The notes beneath the pieces are model-generated. The model was not told the DNA's origin, searched no databases, and saw only the letters and a list, made by a program, of their open reading frames with translations. The position numbers were made by a program, and so were the translations under genes. This document shows positions 8,916 through 18,313 of a stretch of DNA of 64,000 nucleotides, in pieces. Source of the stretch: Bacillus sp. EB600 (GTDB lineage: Bacteria; Bacillota; Bacilli; Bacillales; Cytobacillaceae); the NCBI RefSeq assembly GCF_024494385.1, contig NZ_JAEVLT010000020.1, positions 1 to 64,000 of the forward strand, in the 5' to 3' direction. Within the stretch, counting starts at the first letter, position 1, and the number at the start of each line of letters is the position of its first letter.

Positions 8916-10148
8916 TTAAAACGCCCAATTACCGTCCCTGAATATGGCTTCTGTTTTTCCATCTGCAGTAATTCCGTCAATATCCATTTCTGCGGAACCA
9001 ATCATGAAATCAACATGGGTAATGCTTTCATTTAGTCCGTTTTCTTTTAATTCCTCTGAAGACATCTTTTTCCCGCCTTCAATACAGAAAGCATAGGCAC
9101 TGCCAATCGCCAAGTGGTTGGACGCATTTTCATCAAATAAAGTATTGAAGAAAAGCACATTGGATTGCGATATTGGTGAGTTATAAGGAACGAGGGCAAC
9201 CTCGCCAAGGTAATGTGAGCCTTCATCTGTTTCAACAAGATGCCTTAAAATTTCTTCGCCTTCCTCCGCCTTTACATCAACAATTTTCCCATTTTCAAAC
9301 GTTACACTAAAGCGGTCGATAATATTGCCGCCATAGCTGAGAGGTTTTGTACTTGAAACGGTTCCGTTGACACCCGTTTTGAATGGAACAGTGAACACTT
9401 CCTCCGTCGGCATGTTGGCCATGAATTCCTTGCCATTTTCATTAATGCTGCCGGCACCGACCCAGAGATGATTCTTTGGAAGTTCAATCGTTAAATCGGT
9501 TCCAGGGGCTTTATAGTGAAGCTTCGTATAATGCTTTTCATTTAGATAGTTAACCTTTTCATGGAGGTTCTCATCGTGTTTTTTCCAAGCTTCAACAGGG
9601 TTTTCTGTATCAACCCGGGTTGCTTTAAAAATTGCTTCCCAAAGCTTGGTGACCTGGTTTTCAACAGGTTCCTCTGGAAAAACCTTTGCAGCCCATGCAG
9701 GTGAAGCAGACGCAATAACGGTCCAGCTGACTTTATCTGATTGAATCATTTTACGATATTTGGCCAGCGCCTTGCCAGCGGCTTTTTGATAGGTAGCGAT
9801 CCGTTCTGAATTCACTCCCTTTAATAAATCAGGACTTGAGGAAATAATTGACATAAAGGCCGCTCCCTTTGCTGCCAGCTCCTCTGTTTCCCGTGCCCGC
9901 CACTCAGGATATTCACTAAAGGCCACATCAGGGGCCAACTCATACTTTGTTCTTGAAACAATATCGTCATTCCAGTTTACAACAACGTTCTTTGCGCCAA
10001 CCTCATAGGCTTGTTTTACAACAAGACGAGCTAAATCAGCAGCGTCAAGGGTAGCATTAACAACTAATACTTGTCCCTTTTGGACATTCACCCCTACTTT
10101 AACGGCTAGCTCTGCATACTTCTCTAGGTTTTTTTGAAAATCTTTCAT
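8916..10148 (-). CDS. ampS: M29-family metallo-aminopeptidase (AmpS)
   Basis: 410 residues, the usual length of thermophilic-type aminopeptidases (PepS/AmpS). Conserved blocks include MSIISSSPDLLKGV, the metal-binding glutamates in the SYGGNIIDRF-FENGKIV-EGEEIL region, DEGSHYLGEVALVP with its His and Glu, and HLAIGSAYAFCIEGG. It is cytosolic and removes N-terminal residues from peptides using a co-catalytic metal pair. ATG follows AGGAGGCTAC. It is a single-gene unit in the minus direction, downstream of the MFS gene with a terminator between. Confidence 0.9.
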   Translation of the reverse strand: MKDFQKNLEKYAELAVKVGVNVQKGQVLVVNATLDAADLARLVVKQAYEVGAKNVVVNWNDDIVSRTKYELAPDVAFSEYPEWRARETEELAAKGAAFMSIISSSPDLLKGVNSERIATYQKAAGKALAKYRKMIQSDKVSWTVIASASPAWAAKVFPEEPVENQVTKLWEAIFKATRVDTENPVEAWKKHDENLHEKVNYLNEKHYTKLHYKAPGTDLTIELPKNHLWVGAGSINENGKEFMANMPTEEVFTVPFKTGVNGTVSSTKPLSYGGNIIDRFSVTFENGKIVDVKAEEGEEILRHLVETDEGSHYLGEVALVPYNSPISQSNVLFFNTLFDENASNHLAIGSAYAFCIEGGKKMSSEELKENGLNESITHVDFMIGSAEMDIDGITADGKTEAIFRDGNWAF

Positions 10149-10234
10149 TTGTGTAGCCTCCTTTGTCTAAATCCTACTGTATATTTTATCCTCTTTTCTT
10201 GGAAAAATAAACTAACTGGGATTGTAGATGAAAA

Positions 10235-10256
10235 TAGCACGCCTGTTGGCGTGCTA
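10235..10256 (-). terminator. terminator of the MFS gene
   Basis: TAGCACGCC / GGCGTGCTA is a perfect nine-pair stem with a TGTT loop. It overlaps the MFS stop codon and is followed by TTTTC on the minus strand. Confidence 0.75.
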
Positions 10257-11516
10257 AACGGATGATAAGCTAAACTTTCTTTTTTCAAAAAGATAAAACA
10301 TAACCCAATATAACCCGGCACTTAGAATGGCAAGCAGGGCAAGGATAAAGAATGTCCATCCATAGCCAATCCAAGCGGTCATTGGGATGAAGATGGGGGC
10401 TATCATCCGGCTGAAGGTCCAGCGCAGGCTTGATGCTGCAAAATACTGACCTCTCATATGCTCAGGTGCCAGCTTAGAAACAAAGCCTTGCTGGATCCCT
10501 GTACTCGTTAATTCTCCAAATGTGTATATTGCCATTGCCAAAACAAACCCCCAGAAGGAATGTGTCAGGCTAAAGAAAACAACTGATACAGCATAGATGA
10601 TAGAGGAAAGCATGAATACATTCCGCTCATAAAACTGTTCCATCCATTTTGTCACCCAAACGGTAAGCAATGCAACTAGTAAGCCGTTTTCTGCCAAAAC
10701 AATCCCGAATACCTGCGCTCCTTTAACGGTAACAGTTGAAAAGAGCGTTTCGCTTTTGAGTACATCCTTAATATAGACAGGTAGTAATAAATCCAACTGG
10801 ACAAACGTTTGACCTACTAATATACCAGCAAGGATATAGAGAAGGAAGGTCTTATCCTTGCTGATCAGTGAATAATCCTTTAGCTGATTTTGTAAAAAGT
10901 AATACCACTTTCCGGCATGATCGGTGGAAATAGTATTTCGAACAGGTTTAGTTTCCCTTGTCCATTTTGCAAGAGTTAGACCCAATAAAAGGCAGATAAT
11001 TCCTGCTGCAAATAAAAGCTGAAAACGGTAATCTTCAAAGAAAATCGCACCTATCAGTGGTCCAACTACGACCGCGATGTTAATCGAGGTATAAAAGACA
11101 GCAAATACTTCACTGCGGTTCTTTTCAGCAACCACATCTGCTACCATTGCCTGACTTGCCGGCCAATAAAGGGACCCAAACACGCCAGCAATTGAAAATG
11201 CAACAAACCCAAGCCACGGGGACCGAAACCATGGAGAACCAGCAATGGCAAAGGTTAAAAAGGCAAGACCTTGACCAATCGAGGAGAGAACGAGCATTCG
11301 TTTTCTTCCAAAACGATCGGCACAGTATCCGCCCATCAAATTAGCTAAGACGGAAAATACTTGTGAGAAAATCAATAAAAATCCGGCTTTATTTTTCCCA
11401 AATTCATCTGCAAAATAAATAGTGAGGAAAGGAAAAAACATCCAATAGGAGATGTTCATGATCGATTCCCCAAACAAACGGACCTTTAAGTTCCGATCCC
11501 AATCCTTAAGCCTCAT
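10254..11516 (-). CDS. MFS transporter, multidrug-type
   Basis: 420 residues with 12 predicted transmembrane helices. The MFS motif A-like loop is GGYCADRFGRKRMLVL between helices 2 and 3. The second half has helices around GILVGQTFVQLDLLLPVYIKDVL and GELTSTGIQQGFVSKLAPEHMRGQYFAASS. It belongs to the DHA1-like drug/proton antiporters of bacilli. The substrate cannot be read from sequence. The ATG has only a modest GAGGG ribosome binding site. It is divergent from topB across a 215-base AT-rich gap. Confidence 0.8.
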   Translation of the reverse strand: MRLKDWDRNLKVRLFGESIMNISYWMFFPFLTIYFADEFGKNKAGFLLIFSQVFSVLANLMGGYCADRFGRKRMLVLSSIGQGLAFLTFAIAGSPWFRSPWLGFVAFSIAGVFGSLYWPASQAMVADVVAEKNRSEVFAVFYTSINIAVVVGPLIGAIFFEDYRFQLLFAAGIICLLLGLTLAKWTRETKPVRNTISTDHAGKWYYFLQNQLKDYSLISKDKTFLLYILAGILVGQTFVQLDLLLPVYIKDVLKSETLFSTVTVKGAQVFGIVLAENGLLVALLTVWVTKWMEQFYERNVFMLSSIIYAVSVVFFSLTHSFWGFVLAMAIYTFGELTSTGIQQGFVSKLAPEHMRGQYFAASSLRWTFSRMIAPIFIPMTAWIGYGWTFFILALLAILSAGLYWVMFYLFEKRKFSLSSV

Positions 11517-11731
11517 TTTTTTCCCTCATTTTTATCTGTTCCAAATCAAAATCTGCTCATGAGCAACCAATTAAAAAAAGGTGGGTGCGAGGTAATTATA
11601 TTTAGTATAGTAAAAAATCTTACAATTATATAGTGAATCTTAAATATGCAAACGATTAGCTATTCTGCAATTTAAGTTATTATATGTTATATTTAAGGTT
11701 CAACGGTTGTTTGAAAGGATGTTTGTTAAAA

Positions 11732-13921
11732 ATGAAAAAAAGTGTTGTATTAGCTGAAAAACCTTCAGTTGCCCGCGATATTGCTCGGGTATTAAATTGT
11801 AATAAAAAAGGTAATGGCTTTTTAGAAGGAGATAAATATATAGTTACATGGGCATTAGGGCATTTAGTTACACTTGCTGATCCTGAAGCGTATGATGATA
11901 AGTATAAAGCATGGAAAATAGAGGATTTACCAATGATGCCTAACGAGTTAAAGCTTGTGGTCATAAAGCAAACGAGCAAACAGTATAATGCCGTAAAAAG
12001 TCAATTGCATCGTTCTGATGTGGGGGAAATTGTAATTGCTACGGATAGTGCCCGTGAAGGAGAACTAGTAGCACGTTGGATTATTGCTAAAGCTAAGGTG
12101 AATAAACCAATTAAAAGACTTTGGATTTCCTCCGTTACTGACAAAGCAATTAAAGAAGGCTTTCAAAAATTAAAAAGTGGTAAAGATTATGAAAACCTCT
12201 ATCATTCTGCTGTAGCTCGTTCTGAAGCTGACTGGTATATCGGTCTTAATGCTACCAGGGCACTAACGACAAAATTTAATGCGCAATTAAACTGCGGGCG
12301 TGTGCAAACTCCGGTTGTGGCAATTGTTGCAGCACGTGAAGATGAGATTAAGAATTTCAAATCGCAAGCCTTCTATGGCATCGAAGCACAAACTGCTGAT
12401 AAATTAAAACTGACCTGGCAGGATGCTAAGGGAAATGGACGCAGCTTTGATAAGGAAAAGATTGATGCGATTGTGAAAAAACTTGGCAGGAAAAATGCTA
12501 TTGTCACGGAAGTTGAGAAAAAGCAGAAGAAGTCATTCTCTCCGGGTCTTTATGACTTAACAGAATTACAACGTGATGCCAATAAAATATTCGGCTACTC
12601 TGCCAAAGAGACGCTGAATATTATGCAAAAGCTTTACGAACAGCATAAAGTTTTAACGTATCCACGTACAGACTCACGCTTTATCACATCAGATATCGTT
12701 CCAACGCTTTCAGAGCGTCTTAAAGCATGTTCTATCGGAGAATACCGTCCTTTAGTTAACAAAATCCTGAAAAAACCAATAAAGGCTTCTAAATCATTTG
12801 TAGATGATAGCAAAGTAAGCGATCACCATGCCATTATTCCAACTGAAGGTTATGTGAACTTCTCAGCCTTTACAGATAAAGAACACAAAATATATGATCT
12901 AGTTATAAAGCGTTTCCTAGCTGTATTATTCCCGGCATTTGAGTACGAACAATTAACGCTGCGTGCAAAAATTGGTGATGAAAATTTCGTTGCGCGTGGA
13001 AAAACAATTCTGAACTCCGGCTGGAAAGAGGTTTATGAAAATCACTATGAAGATGATGATGCAGCGGACGATTTAAAAGAACAGATTTTACCCCGAATCG
13101 AAAAAGGCGATTCATTACCTGTTACATTAATCGCCCAAACTTCTGGTCAAACAAAACCACCGGCGCGTTTTACAGAGGCTACATTATTATCGGCAATGGA
13201 AAACCCGGTGAAGTATATGGAAAGCCAAAATAAGCAACTTGCAGACACTTTAAAATCAACTGGTGGTTTGGGTACAGTTGCAACACGTGCTGATATTATC
13301 GAAAAGCTATTTAATTCGTTCTTAATAGAAAAACGTGGAAAAGACATTCATATTACATCAAAAGGCCGCCAACTGCTTGATTTAGTTCCAGAAGAATTGA
13401 AATCACCTGCAACAACTGCAGAGTGGGAACAAAAGCTGGAGCTGATTGCTAAAGGTAAATTGAAAAAAGAAACATTCATAAATGAGATGAAGCAGCATAC
13501 AAAAGAAATCGTTACTGAAATTAAAGCAAGCAATAAAAAATATAAGCACGACAATATTTCCACAAAAACATGTCCGGATTGCGGGAAACCAATGCTTGAA
13601 GTAAACGGTAAAAAAGGAAAAATGCTCGTGTGTCAGGATCGTGAATGTGGTCACCGCAAAAATGTCTCACGCGTTACAAACGCTCGCTGCCCACAATGTC
13701 ACAAAAAGCTTGAACTACGTGGTGAAGGTGATGGTCAAATTTTTGCATGTAAATGTGGATATCGTGAAAAGCTATCTGCTTTTGAAGCACGTCGCAAAAA
13801 AGATTCTCGCGGAAAAGTATCCAAAAGCGATGTACAAAATTATTTAAAACAGCAGCAAAAGAAAGAAGAGCCAATAAATACTGCTTTGGCTGATGCTTTA
13901 AAGAAGTTAAACCTAAAGTAG
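11732..13921 (+). CDS. topB: DNA topoisomerase III
   Basis: 729 residues, type IA topoisomerase. The TOPRIM domain starts at the N-terminus (MKKSVVLAEKPSVARDIA) and has DSAREGELVARW. The catalytic tyrosine lies in LTYPRTDSRF. The C-terminus carries two zinc-ribbon-like modules (CPDCGKPM..CQDRECGHR and CPQCHKK..CKCGY). It relaxes and decatenates single-stranded regions, mainly resolving replication and recombination intermediates. The ATG at 11732 is where family alignments begin. An in-frame upstream extension of 16 codons is possible, and the AAAGGA site is slightly distant (12 bases). Confidence 0.95.
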   Translation: MKKSVVLAEKPSVARDIARVLNCNKKGNGFLEGDKYIVTWALGHLVTLADPEAYDDKYKAWKIEDLPMMPNELKLVVIKQTSKQYNAVKSQLHRSDVGEIVIATDSAREGELVARWIIAKAKVNKPIKRLWISSVTDKAIKEGFQKLKSGKDYENLYHSAVARSEADWYIGLNATRALTTKFNAQLNCGRVQTPVVAIVAAREDEIKNFKSQAFYGIEAQTADKLKLTWQDAKGNGRSFDKEKIDAIVKKLGRKNAIVTEVEKKQKKSFSPGLYDLTELQRDANKIFGYSAKETLNIMQKLYEQHKVLTYPRTDSRFITSDIVPTLSERLKACSIGEYRPLVNKILKKPIKASKSFVDDSKVSDHHAIIPTEGYVNFSAFTDKEHKIYDLVIKRFLAVLFPAFEYEQLTLRAKIGDENFVARGKTILNSGWKEVYENHYEDDDAADDLKEQILPRIEKGDSLPVTLIAQTSGQTKPPARFTEATLLSAMENPVKYMESQNKQLADTLKSTGGLGTVATRADIIEKLFNSFLIEKRGKDIHITSKGRQLLDLVPEELKSPATTAEWEQKLELIAKGKLKKETFINEMKQHTKEIVTEIKASNKKYKHDNISTKTCPDCGKPMLEVNGKKGKMLVCQDRECGHRKNVSRVTNARCPQCHKKLELRGEGDGQIFACKCGYREKLSAFEARRKKDSRGKVSKSDVQNYLKQQQKKEEPINTALADALKKLNLK

Positions 13922-13945
13922 CATGAAAAAATTCACACTATATAA

Positions 13946-13975
13946 AAATATGCACATAAGTGTGCATATTTTTTA
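13946..13975 (+). terminator. topB terminator
   Basis: AATATGCACA / TGTGCATATT stem followed by a T run, about 25 bases after the topB stop. Confidence 0.8.
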
Positions 13976-14116
13976 ATTATGTACAGAACTTATTGATGTT
14001 TCAACGGCTCAAGTAAAAAAATGTTAAGCTTTTTGAAGTTTTAAACATATAATAAATTAAACAATGTCTCTGAATGGAATGATCAATATGAACTGTTCAA
14101 ACAGTTTAATGAGGAT

Positions 14117-14166
14117 AAAAAAAGGTTGGAGTCCAAATCGATAAAGATTAGATTCCAGCTTTTTTC
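14117..14166 (+). terminator. terminator-like hairpin in the hutH leader
   Basis: GGTTGGAGTC pairs (with G-T wobbles) with GATTCCAGC, and six T residues follow. It lies 33 bases before the hutH start and over 190 bases after topB, which already has its own terminator. That makes it a candidate attenuator of hutH; in B. subtilis the hut operon is controlled by HutP-dependent antitermination. No hutP gene is present here. Confidence 0.5.
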
Positions 14167-14198
14167 TTTACCTAACTAATATGGTAGAGGTGAGAAAC

Positions 14199-15686
14199 AT
14201 GGTGGTATTAACGGGGAGCAGTCTAACATTGGATGAAGTAAAAAGAGTGTTATTTTCTAAAGACACTGTCACTATATCTGCACTAAATATGGAGTTAGTT
14301 AAAAAGAGCAGGAGGGCTGTTGAAAAGATTGTAGCTGATCAAAAAGTTGTTTATGGGATCAATACAGGGTTTGGAAAATTTAGCGATGTCCGAATCGATC
14401 AGGGTCATGTCAGGGATTTACAATTAAACTTGATCCGGTCACACGCATGTGGAGTGGGTGAGCCGTTTTCTGAACTTGTTAGTAAGGCAATGCTGCTTTT
14501 GCGCTCCAATGCACTAGTAAAGGGGTATTCAGGGGTAAGACCTGTAATTATCGAAAGGCTGATGGAACTTTTAAATAAAGAAATTATTCCAATAGTTCCC
14601 CAGCAGGGTTCACTGGGCGCAAGCGGGGATTTGGCACCACTCTCACATCTTGCTTTAGTATTGGTTGGAGAGGGTGAGGTTTTTTATAAAGGTATCCGAA
14701 TGAACACTATCGAGGCCTTCAAGAAAGAGGGTATTATACCAATAACACTCGAGGCAAAGGAAGGGCTTGCCTTAATCAATGGAACACAGGCAATGACAGC
14801 AATGGGTACCGTTGCGTATTTAGAGGCAGAGCAGCTTGCATATATGAGTGAATGGATTGCAGCAATGACGATTGAAGGCCTGAATGGAATCATGGATGCA
14901 TTTTCGGAAGAAGTACATCTCGCTCGGGGCTACAAACAACAAATGAAAACGGCGGAAAGAATCCGGAATTACTTGTTTGACAGCAAGCTAACGACAGTCC
15001 AAGGGGAATTAAGGGTGCAGGATGCTTACTCATTAAGATGTATACCACAGGTACACGGGGCATCCTGGCAGGCACTTTACTATATAAAAGAAACACTGGA
15101 AATTGAAATGAATGCAGCAACTGACAATCCATTAATTTTTGCTGATGGTCAAAAGGTCATTTCTGGTGGAAATTTTCACGGACAGCCGATTGCTTTAGCG
15201 ATGGACTTTATGAAAATTGCAGTTGCTGAATTGGCGAATATCTCAGAACGGAGAATTGAAAGATTAGTTAATCCACAATTGAATGATCTACCGCCCTTTT
15301 TAAGTCCAGAACCAGGCTTGCAGTCTGGAGCAATGATTATGCAATATGTGGCAGCCGCCCTTGTTTCCGAAAATAAGACGTTAGCACATCCGGCAAGTGT
15401 TGATTCAATTCCCTCCTCTGCCAATCAGGAAGATCATGTCAGTATGGGAACAATCGCGGCAAGACATGCCTACCAAATCATTCAAAATGCAAGAAGGGTC
15501 ATTGCGATTGAATTAATTTGCGCGATGCAGGCGGTCGAGTTTTTAGGTGTCGAAAAAATGGCAAGGAAAACAAAATCCCTTTATGAAAAAGGGAGAAAAC
15601 TCGTTCCTTCGCTAAAAAAAGATCGTGTTTTTTCGATGGATATTGAAAAAATGTCAGAGGGGCTAAAGACAATATCTCCACTATAA
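14199..15686 (+). CDS. hutH: histidine ammonia-lyase
   Basis: 495 residues. It deaminates L-histidine to trans-urocanate, the first step of histidine degradation. The MIO cofactor triad is visible in [14 protein letters not shown]. Other lyase signatures are [22 protein letters not shown] and [13 protein letters not shown]. The ATG at 14199 follows GAGGTG at seven bases; the in-frame ATG at 14181 has no ribosome binding site. The gene stands alone: hutU, hutI, hutG and hutP are not adjacent as they are in B. subtilis. Confidence 0.93.
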   Translation: MVVLTGSSLTLDEVKRVLFSKDTVTISALNMELVKKSRRAVEKIVADQKVVYGINTGFGKFSDVRIDQGHVRDLQLNLIRSHACGVGEPFSELVSKAMLLLRSNALVKGYSGVRPVIIERLMELLNKEIIPIVPQQGSLGASGDLAPLSHLALVLVGEGEVFYKGIRMNTIEAFKKEGIIPITLEAKEGLALINGTQAMTAMGTVAYLEAEQLAYMSEWIAAMTIEGLNGIMDAFSEEVHLARGYKQQMKTAERIRNYLFDSKLTTVQGELRVQDAYSLRCIPQVHGASWQALYYIKETLEIEMNAATDNPLIFADGQKVISGGNFHGQPIALAMDFMKIAVAELANISERRIERLVNPQLNDLPPFLSPEPGLQSGAMIMQYVAAALVSENKTLAHPASVDSIPSSANQEDHVSMGTIAARHAYQIIQNARRVIAIELICAMQAVEFLGVEKMARKTKSLYEKGRKLVPSLKKDRVFSMDIEKMSEGLKTISPL

Positions 15687-15710
15687 ATGCGAAAGGGATA
15701 AATTCCCTTC

Positions 15711-15738
15711 AAAAAAACAGGCGTGAATACCACGCCCT
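15711..15738 (-). terminator. terminator of the small gene at 15742
   Basis: GGCGTG / CACGCC with a five-base loop, followed by TGTTTTTTTG on the minus strand. It lies just past the stop of the 51-residue gene. Confidence 0.7.
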
Positions 15739-15741
15739 TGA

Positions 15742-15897
15742 TTAATCCTTTTTAACTCTATTCTTGAAAGCTTCTTGAGTGACAATCAATTCCTCATCTT
15801 CCTGTGCTTCCGTTGTATGTCTTTCCGTTAAGCTGTCACTTGGAAAATTACCAGGATGATTCTTCTTTTTATGGTTGAAATTTTCACCACGACCCAT
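15742..15897 (-). CDS. small hydrophilic protein, 51 residues
   Basis: A short charged protein beginning MGRGENFNHKKK and rich in Lys, Glu, Asn and Thr. It looks like the many small spore- or stress-associated proteins of bacilli, but I cannot assign a family. The ATG has a good GGAGTG site and a terminator follows the stop, which supports a real gene. It converges with hutH. Confidence 0.65.
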   Translation of the reverse strand: MGRGENFNHKKKNHPGNFPSDSLTERHTTEAQEDEELIVTQEAFKNRVKKD

Positions 15898-15944
15898 AAT
15901 AAACACTCCTTTCTTGGAATAATAAGAATCAATCTTGATTTTGA

Positions 15945-16161
15945 GAATTGTCCAGCTTCGACGCACAGGAAGTGCTAGTGCCGACGTTGCCGCCAGGACG
16001 GCGGCGCTCTTAGTCGGCCAGCACCCAGCGACTAGTGGGCAACCCAATCCTCCCTACGATAAGTCAACATCGAATCGACTTAAGCTCCGTGTTTCCTTTA
16101 TCTCAGTCGAGCGGGCCCTGCCCATACGCCGCTAAACAGGCGCTTCCGCTTTTCTTGTGTA
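15945..16161 (+). repeat. interspersed intergenic repeat, copy 1
   Basis: A GC-richer block containing GATAAGTCAACATCGAAT, then CGTGTTTCCTTTATCTCAG and a GCTTCCGCTTTTCTT end. The same ordered blocks recur in inverse orientation at 23448-23606. This element is found repeatedly in genomes of the Bacillaceae between genes. It has internal complementarity and no coding capacity; its role is unknown. Confidence 0.7.
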
Positions 16162-16255
16162 GCATCTCCAAATCTTTGCAAATTATAACGAGCTTTTCAA
16201 CTTTAGAAAACATCTGAATATAGTAGAATAAATAAGCAGCAGGGGAGGGTTAAAT

Positions 16256-16867
16256 ATGTCTAGTGAAATACATGCAAGTAATATAGCAGCAGGCCCGGAT
16301 TTTTACTACGCAACCCGTGATGATCAAGCTCCAATATTCACAACATCTGCAGTTCAAGACGGAAAAATCATAAAAGTGAATTTAAATGATTATCTCGGGA
16401 AGTGGGTGCTGCTTTTTTTTTACCCAAGTGATTTCACGTTTGTTTGACCAACCGAGCTGGCGGCGGTCGCCGCTGTTCATAGTGAGTTAGCTGGATTAAA
16501 TACCCAAGCTCTTGCCATAAGCACCGATAGTGTCTTTTCTCACAAAGTTTTTTTGGAAACATCTCCTTCACTAAAAAATGTCCGCTATCCATTAGTAAGT
16601 GATCGAAATCAAGAGATTTCGAAGGCTTATCGAGTCTTAGATGAAAAATCTGGAGCATCTTTTAGAGCATCCTTCTTTATCGATCCCAATCAAATCATTC
16701 GCGCAAAATTTATTTATCCACGAGAAGTTGGCCGTAATCTTGATGAGCATATCCGGTTATTAAAAGGGCTTCACTATTCCCAAAAAACAGGTGAAGGTGT
16801 ACCCGCCAATTGGAAACCTGGTGAATCGGGGATTATTCGTGATCCAAATAACATTGGCAAGATATAA
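16256..16867 (+). CDS. prxU: peroxiredoxin with UGA (selenocysteine) at the catalytic position
   Basis: One continuous 203-residue AhpC/Prx-type protein if the in-frame TGA at 16445-16447 is read through. The catalytic motif reads [17 protein letters not shown], so the TGA replaces the peroxidatic Cys (residue 64) of PxxxTxxC. Everything after it is well-conserved peroxiredoxin ([14 protein letters not shown], then PANWKPG). A SECIS-like hairpin starts 11 bases after the TGA. The protein has no other Cys: the usual VCP resolving motif reads GVP. It would reduce hydroperoxides as a 1-Sec enzyme recycled by an external thiol. ATG follows GGGGAGGG. The alternative is a nonsense mutation in a Cys gene. 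Confidence 0.8.
16458..16475 (+). promoter_or_regulatory. bacterial SECIS-like stem-loop
   Basis: TGGCGGC (16458-16464) pairs with GCCGCTG (16469-16475) around a GGTC loop. Five pairs are G-C and the two lowest are wobble. It begins 11 bases downstream of the UGA and its loop starts at base 18. Spacing and loop fit known bacterial SECIS elements: a G among the first two loop bases, and the E. coli fdhF loop also contains GGUC. The run of GC-rich codons here stands out from the AT-rich gene. Confidence 0.75.
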
Positions 16868-16869
16868 GG

Positions 16870-16906
16870 AAGAAAAAGGGAGCCTGAAATTCCCTTTTTC
16901 TTTTTG
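16870..16906 (+). terminator. terminator after the peroxiredoxin
   Basis: AAAAAGGGA / TCCCTTTTT stem followed by CTTTTT, immediately after the stop codon. Confidence 0.8.
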
Positions 16907-16946
16907 CATGGCAGGTTATAATAGAAGAAAAAAAGGGGAGCGAAAC

Positions 16947-17324
16947 ATGGATTTATTTCATATTCTTGCCGAAGAGAAGATTAAACAAGCCTATAAAGAT
17001 GGTGAATTTGACAATCTCCCTGGGATGGGGAAACCATTGAACTTTGAAGATATGTCAGGTGTTCCGGAAGAATTGCGAATGGCATACAGAATTATGAAAA
17101 ATGCAGGCTACACAGAGGAGGAAAAGGCTTTTAGAAAGGAATTAATGACAATCGAAGATTTAATCAAAAAGTGCAATGACGATCATGAAAAAGAAAGTCT
17201 TCAAAAACAGTTAAATGAAAAGCTTCTCCGGTTTAATCGTTTACTCTCAAAAAGAGGAATTCAAACTAATTCCACCATGTTTAAAAAGTATGGGCAAAAA
17301 TTAACAAGCAGATTTCAAAAATGA
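16947..17324 (+). CDS. DUF1992 (DnaJ-C28 conserved region) protein
   Basis: 125 residues with the DUF1992 signature: AEEKIKQAYKDGEFDNLPGMGKPL near the N-terminus, then AYRIMKNAGYTEEE and a basic coiled C-terminus. This domain occurs alone in bacteria and in eukaryotic DNAJC28. It has no J-domain and its function is not known. ATG follows AGGGGAG at proper spacing. It lies between the peroxiredoxin terminator and motAB and appears monocistronic. Confidence 0.85.
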   Translation: MDLFHILAEEKIKQAYKDGEFDNLPGMGKPLNFEDMSGVPEELRMAYRIMKNAGYTEEEKAFRKELMTIEDLIKKCNDDHEKESLQKQLNEKLLRFNRLLSKRGIQTNSTMFKKYGQKLTSRFQK

Positions 17325-17518
17325 AGGACATCCTTACAACCGGAGCTTTCTATTACCTGATTCACCAATATTTATCTACTTAACTCTATCGAAAATTTCC
17401 ATAGACTATAAAGAATAATAGAATTCTGTCGAAATAAAGAGTAAGCTTATTTGTCATGAAAAATTGTCAAACTTAGAGTAATAGAAGATTAGTAGATCCA
17501 ACGAGATGGGTGATAGAG

Positions 17519-18313
17519 ATGGACAAAACATCAATTATAGGAATAATCGTTGCCGTTTTAGCCATTGGCTTCGGAATGGTTTTAAAAGGAGTACAACTTT
17601 CTGCACTGGCAAATCCGGCAGCGATTTTAATCATTATTTTCGGAACGATTGCAGCAGTTACGATTGCTTTTCCAACAAATGAGATTAAGCGGGTTCCAAA
17701 GCTTTTCAAAATTATCTTTACAGAACAAAAGCTTATCAATTCAGCTGAATTAATTAAAATGTTCTCAGAATGGGCACAGCTTGCCAGAAAAGAAGGTTTA
17801 CTAGCATTAGAAGCAAAAACGAGCGAAGTAGATGATGCTTTTTTACGAAATGGGTTATCACTTGCTGTTGACGGACAGAGTGCCGATTACATAAGGGATG
17901 TACTGACAGAAGAAATTGATGCCATGGAAGAACGGCATTTATCTGGTGCCGCTATATTTTCCCAAGCTGGGACATATGCGCCAACACTAGGAGTGTTAGG
18001 GGCTGTACTTGGATTGATTGCCGCCTTGGGTAATATGAATAACACAGATGAGCTCGGGAGGGCTATTTCAGCTGCCTTCGTCGCCACCCTGCTGGGGATT
18101 TTTACTGGTTATGTGCTTTGGCACCCGTTTGCCAACAAACTTAAACGAAAGTCAAAGCAGGAAATTAGACTTAGGCAAATGATGATTGAGGGAATCTTAT
18201 CGATCCTTGAAGGAGAAGCCCCAAGGATCATTGAACAAAAGCTAGCGTCGTATTTACCAGCGGGAGACCGGAAGAAGTTCCTTGAAGAGAGAGTTGTGAA
18301 GAAGGATGAGTAG
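17519..18313 (+). CDS. motA: flagellar motor stator protein MotA
   Basis: 264 residues, four transmembrane helices. Conserved segments are LSALANPAAILIIIFGTIAA, FSEWAQLARKEGLLALE, AGTYAPTLGVLGAVLGLIAAL and ISAAFVATLLGIFTGYVLWHPFANKLKRKS, nearly the B. subtilis MotA pattern. With MotB it forms the ion-driven stator that turns the flagellum. The ATG at 17519 follows GGGTGAT; a GTG nine bases upstream is less likely. Its end overlaps motB by 8 bases. Confidence 0.93.
   Translation: MDKTSIIGIIVAVLAIGFGMVLKGVQLSALANPAAILIIIFGTIAAVTIAFPTNEIKRVPKLFKIIFTEQKLINSAELIKMFSEWAQLARKEGLLALEAKTSEVDDAFLRNGLSLAVDGQSADYIRDVLTEEIDAMEERHLSGAAIFSQAGTYAPTLGVLGAVLGLIAALGNMNNTDELGRAISAAFVATLLGIFTGYVLWHPFANKLKRKSKQEIRLRQMMIEGILSILEGEAPRIIEQKLASYLPAGDRKKFLEERVVKKDE

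Noticed and set aside
16434-16658. Peroxiredoxin as two separate genes (63-residue N-part and a later ATG-initiated C-part)
   Set aside because: The split falls exactly at the catalytic residue, and the later ATG has no ribosome binding site. One selenoprotein gene, or one gene with a nonsense mutation, is far more economical.
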